Source: Holophagaceae bacterium (GTDB taxonomy: Bacteria; Acidobacteriota; Holophagae; Holophagales; Holophagaceae). Taken from it: a stretch of 37,002 bases of DNA. The notes beneath the pieces are model-generated. The model worked only from the letters and a program-made list of their open reading frames with translations, searched no databases and was not told the origin of the DNA. Positions 34,012 through 37,002 of the stretch are shown here, one piece after another (position 1 is the first letter of the stretch; every line of letters begins with the position of its first letter). The stretch is taken from NCBI GenBank assembly GCA_003165415.1, contig PLUC01000184.1, positions 1-37,002 on the forward strand, written 5' to 3'. The position numbers were made by a program, and so were the translations under genes.

Positions 34012-36483
34012 TTAAAAATCAGATTGGATGACGTCGCCTGCCGGGAAAAGGGGCATGCGCGCGCCCTCCTCCATGGTCTCATAGCCCATGGCCCGGTATC
34101 CCTTCATCCGCTTCTCGAACATCTTCCGGAAAACCGGCAGGGAATCGTCCAGGTAGTCGTAGATCCGGACCTCGCACTTGCCGGGGTGCTCGCGGTGCAG
34201 GCGCCCCGCGTACTGAATGAGGGTGCCCTTCCAGGCGATGGGCATGGCCATGAAAAGAGTGTCCAGGCGAGGATCGTCAAAGCCTTCCCCGATATAGCGT
34301 CCGGTGGCGAGGATGAGGCGGGGCTCATCAGGGGGCACCTGGCCCAGACGCTCCAGAGCCGCCCTGCGGAGCTTTGCGGAGACGCCTCCGTGGAGAACCA
34401 CCACATGCCGAGCGGCATCCCGCAGGCCTCCGGCCAGCAGGTCCAGGTGCTCCCTGCGTTCCGTGAGGACGATGGGGCTTCGGCCTTCCTCAAGGGTTCT
34501 CCGGACATCTCGGATGATCAGGTCGTTCCGGAAGGGATCCGCCACCAGTGCGCCATAGAGATCCTGGATGGTCCCCTGGCCATTAAACCGGGTTTCCCGG
34601 ACGACGAGGCGGCTGGTGAAGGCCGGCTCCTCGCCCCCGGAGCCTCTCCGGGCCTGGAACCGCACGGGGCCGCACTGGAAATGCAGAAGACGCGGAAGAC
34701 CGTCCCGACGATAGGGTGTGGCGGTCAGGCCCAGGACATGCTTGGCTCGGACCTCCCGCATCACGCGCTCGAAATTGAGGGCCGGGGCATGGTGGCATTC
34801 GTCGATAATCACTTGTCCATACTGGCCCACCAGATCACTGACACCCTCGCGGGAGGCCAGGCTCTGGATCATGGCTACATCGATGCACCCCGTCGCTTTC
34901 TGTCTGCCGCCGCCGATCTGTCCCACTTCCTTGGCGCCGAGCCCCAGGAAGCGCTGAAGCTGGGAACGCCACTGGTCCAGGAGGGGTTTGCGGTGCACGA
35001 GCACCAGCGTGTTCACCCCCCGAAGGGCCGCCATATAGGCCCCCAACACGGTCTTTCCGGAACCGGGCGGAGCGACGAAGATCCCCAGGTCGAAGGGCTG
35101 CATGGCCTCTACAGCCTGCTGCTGCATGGCGGTGAGTCGGCCCTGGAATGTCCATTCGACGGGAGTCCCGGGGTTCCGCTGCTCTTCCACCACCAGCCTG
35201 CTGCCCAGATCGGCCAGGAGCGCCTCCAAGTCCTCCCGGCAGCCTCGGGGCAGAGCGAGGTGCTGGTCGTGTTCCTCCGCTGAGCAGATGATTCGGGGAG
35301 TGTCCCAGGTGGAAAAACGCATGCCCTGCTTCTTGTAGAACTCCGGGTTCTGGAAGGCCGCCAGCCGCTTGAGTTCGGCCAAGAGCGCAGAGGGCAGTCC
35401 AGCCTTCTCCACGAAGATCTGCTTGGCGAGGATGGCCCGGACGGTGTCGGGAACCGTCCCCACGATCCTGGGCCTCCTGGCCTTCCCCGAGGGGGGACGC
35501 TCCCAGGGAGTCGCTTCCAACCCGTCTTCCAGGGGATCCATACGAACACCAAGGATACGGCCCTGGTGGGAGGCTGTCCCAACCAGGCGCTCGACCTCGT
35601 CGGGGTCCATTCGGCGCTGAGCGGCCAGGATACTCCATGGATCCGGCCACGGTTCCAGAGCTTCGTTGAGGAAAAGGGTATTGCCCTTGGCGCGGCAAGT
35701 CAGCTGGAGGGGAAGGGCGATGAGGTTTCCGAAGCCGCCCTCGGGCATGTTGTCCTGGTTCGGGAACAGGCGATCGTAGGAGGTCATCTTCAGCTGGGGG
35801 CGGCGGTCCATGGTCTCCGTAAGGAGGAGGCAGCCCAGCTTCCGGGCGGTGGCCGCGGGGATGGGAGCGCTGAAGAAGATCCACAGGTGGGCGCCGTTGC
35901 CTGAACGGCTGCGCTCAACGAGGGCCGGTACCGCCAGCTCCCGGCAGGTGTCCAGGACAGCCCGGACATCCTCCCGCCACCCGTCCTTGTCGAAATCGGC
36001 CGCCAGGAACCAGCACGTTTCGTCCTTGAGCATGGCGTAGACCCCGAGGGTATGACGTCCCTGCAGATGGTCCAGGATCGCCTGGTCGTCCAAGGGGGCG
36101 AAGCTGCGGTTCGGGCACTCCCCGCACTTGACCCTTGGCCAATCGCAGAGGATCCGGTTCTTCTCGTTGACACACACTGGCTTGTAGCCATGGAGGACCT
36201 TGCCGTTCTTGTCCTTCTTTTTCGGGTTTTCCCAGTAACGCGGGTAGACGTCTTCCCGGCCTCTAAAGAGGCTGCGGAACAGGGCCACCTTCGCATCCCG
36301 GCTCGCAGGCCCAGGTGTGGGCTCAGGCAGGTCTTCGGCTGGAGTAAGCGCTACGATTGTAGCTTTCAGCCTGAGGATCTCCTGCTGGGTGGCCTCGACC
36401 TGGCGGATCTCGTCTGCAAGCCTCGCTTCTAGGGCTTTCAGACAGTTGCACAAATCGACACGATCCGGGGGGTACGTCTCCAT
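34012..36483 (-). CDS. primase-helicase of the TOTE conflict-system type
   Basis: 823 residues. A coiled-coil N-terminus (12-45) precedes an archaeo-eukaryotic-type primase domain (about 65-290): four cysteines C104, C113, C120, C123 (zinc), the catalytic DFD (163-165) in FLAADFDKDGW, and the histidine motif SGNGAHLWIFF (H199). A middle region leads to a superfamily 2 helicase (about 445-800). Its motifs are Walker A APPGSGKT (K477), DECH (561-564), LTATPYRRDG and the arginine-finger motif QYAGRLHREH. Proteins with this primase-helicase fusion are classed as TOTE conflict systems, thought to act in defence or mobile-element conflict. The start at 36483 lacks a ribosome site nearby (AAGGAG is 20 bases away), and an in-frame TAG excludes any earlier ATG. 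The CoiA-like gene follows on the same strand. Confidence 0.85.
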   Translation of the reverse strand: METYPPDRVDLCNCLKALEARLADEIRQVEATQQEILRLKATIVALTPAEDLPEPTPGPASRDAKVALFRSLFRGREDVYPRYWENPKKKDKNGKVLHGYKPVCVNEKNRILCDWPRVKCGECPNRSFAPLDDQAILDHLQGRHTLGVYAMLKDETCWFLAADFDKDGWREDVRAVLDTCRELAVPALVERSRSGNGAHLWIFFSAPIPAATARKLGCLLLTETMDRRPQLKMTSYDRLFPNQDNMPEGGFGNLIALPLQLTCRAKGNTLFLNEALEPWPDPWSILAAQRRMDPDEVERLVGTASHQGRILGVRMDPLEDGLEATPWERPPSGKARRPRIVGTVPDTVRAILAKQIFVEKAGLPSALLAELKRLAAFQNPEFYKKQGMRFSTWDTPRIICSAEEHDQHLALPRGCREDLEALLADLGSRLVVEEQRNPGTPVEWTFQGRLTAMQQQAVEAMQPFDLGIFVAPPGSGKTVLGAYMAALRGVNTLVLVHRKPLLDQWRSQLQRFLGLGAKEVGQIGGGRQKATGCIDVAMIQSLASREGVSDLVGQYGQVIIDECHHAPALNFERVMREVRAKHVLGLTATPYRRDGLPRLLHFQCGPVRFQARRGSGGEEPAFTSRLVVRETRFNGQGTIQDLYGALVADPFRNDLIIRDVRRTLEEGRSPIVLTERREHLDLLAGGLRDAARHVVVLHGGVSAKLRRAALERLGQVPPDEPRLILATGRYIGEGFDDPRLDTLFMAMPIAWKGTLIQYAGRLHREHPGKCEVRIYDYLDDSLPVFRKMFEKRMKGYRAMGYETMEEGARMPLFPAGDVIQSDF

Positions 36484-36914
36484 GATTCCATGGTGCGCCT
36501 ATCTCTCCTTTTTGGCTCCATCTGCCCATGTGAACTGAATGAACGGAAGGGCCATCGATACTCAGGTCGTCAATGAAGTTTTACGCGCGGATTACGCACA
36601 GGGCACTACTCGAATCATTACCTCGGGCATTCCGGGGTGCTTGCTGTGCAGGGGCCCTGGCCTACTGGGGATGGCACTCTGAGGCGATGGTTATGGCTAT
36701 GAAGGGCGTATCCAGGCGAGATTTTCTCGAGCCTTGAAAGGGATAGTAGTCACAATACTTACAACCACTTTTGAGCATTCGTGTCTCTGGCCAACTGCCT
36801 TCAAATCGAGTTGTACCTTCTCCGTGATAGCGCTTCAACTTGGGAGGAGATGTCCCGTATCGTCAGGCGGTTTTGAGGACCACGACCCTCTCATTGATGG
36901 CTAATCCCACAACG
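36484..36914. other. intergenic stretch with no gene seen
   Basis: About 430 bases without a supportable frame on either strand and with base composition lower in GC than the genes. It must hold the promoter of the primase-helicase gene. A second copy of TCAGGCGGTTT occurs at 36863-36873, identical to part of the terminator arm at 36937-36947. Confidence 0.5.
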
Positions 36915-36947
36915 AAACCGCCTGAAGTTATTGGCTTCAGGCGGTTT
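36915..36947 (-). terminator. 13-bp stem hairpin directly after tRNA-Ala
   Basis: AAACCGCCTGAAG (36915-36927) and CTTCAGGCGGTTT (36935-36947) are perfect reverse complements with a seven-base loop. On the minus strand the stem ends in TTT and is followed by CGTTG, three bases after the CCA of the tRNA, so it is a natural terminator of the tRNA transcript. The stem is symmetrical and would also stop transcription from the left. Confidence 0.8.
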
Positions 36948-36950
36948 GTT

Positions 36951-37002
36951 TGGTGGAGCTGAACAGGATCGAACTGTCGACCTCCTCATTGCGAACGAGG
37001 CG
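36951..37002 (-). tRNA. tRNA-Ala (anticodon CGC), 3' part only
   Basis: Read on the minus strand, the segment shows an anticodon arm CCTCG-TTCGCAA-TGAGG (loop with CGC at positions 34-36, reading GCG codons), a variable region AGGTC, a T arm with ACAG/CTGT around TTCGATC, and the acceptor strand AGCTCCA followed by an encoded CCA at 36951-36953. One anticodon stem pair is a G-T wobble. The 5' half lies beyond the window. tRNA 3' ends are common integration sites, and the neighbouring 7 kb are rich in mobile and defence genes. Confidence 0.85.

Noticed and set aside
36951-37002. A tRNA-based attachment site with a duplicate in the window
   Set aside because: I looked for repeats of the T-arm/acceptor sequence around the island border at 29.6-31 kb and did not find one.
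1-37002. CRISPR array or rRNA genes
   Set aside because: No regularly spaced direct repeats and no rRNA-like sequence were noticed.

Overview
The window is GC-rich, densely coded bacterial DNA with Gram-negative envelope genes: outer-membrane barrels, TolC-type channels, an RND pump and lipoproteins. Protein style (SiaB/SiaC/GGDEF set, GAF-type sigma-54 activators, DUF3187, MscS fused to a cyclic-nucleotide domain) suggests an Acidobacteriota of the Holophagae/Geothrix kind. That placement is inference; no rRNA gene is present to settle it.

Left part (1-6.3 kb): the start of an unrecognised gene at the edge, then a minus-strand siaB-siaC-siaD-like c-di-GMP signalling operon without a siaA phosphatase, a FAD-dependent oxidoreductase, and a divergent hybrid histidine kinase (CBS pair-PAS-HisKA-HATPase-REC). 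The kinase's 3' end runs into an N-terminally truncated phosphate-binding (PstS) relic.

6.3-8.8 kb is a scar-like accessory patch. It holds an AT-richer orphan gene with a strong ribosome binding site and the remains of two different serine resolvases lying head to tail in one reading frame, interrupted by stop codons.

8.8-12.5 kb (plus strand) carries a DUF3187 outer-membrane protein translationally coupled to an orphan NodT-type efflux channel, followed by an LDH/MDH-family dehydrogenase.

12.5-29.6 kb is a long minus-strand run. In transcription order it reads: sigma-54 activator 2, a sigma-54 promoter with an upstream inverted repeat, STAS protein, membrane fusion protein, a 1467-residue RND permease fused in frame to a TolC-type channel, TetR regulator, HD-GYP phosphodiesterase, patatin with an outer-membrane barrel (type Vd-like), a deleted receiver domain, a 25-codon relic of a second HD-GYP gene, sigma-54 activator 1 (paralogue of activator 2, same length), an MscS channel with a CNMP-binding domain broken by an apparent frameshift at a CG repeat, and an Omp85-like barrel. 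The RND-channel fusion and its dedicated sigma-54 control unit are the most unusual items in the window.

29.6-37 kb looks like a genomic/defence island next to a tRNA-Ala gene. It has transposase and recombinase fragments, an AbiEi/AbiEii toxin-antitoxin pair with a perfect inverted repeat upstream, a CoiA-like protein, a primase-helicase of the TOTE conflict-system type, an empty stretch, a strong terminator hairpin and the 3' part of tRNA-Ala(CGC).
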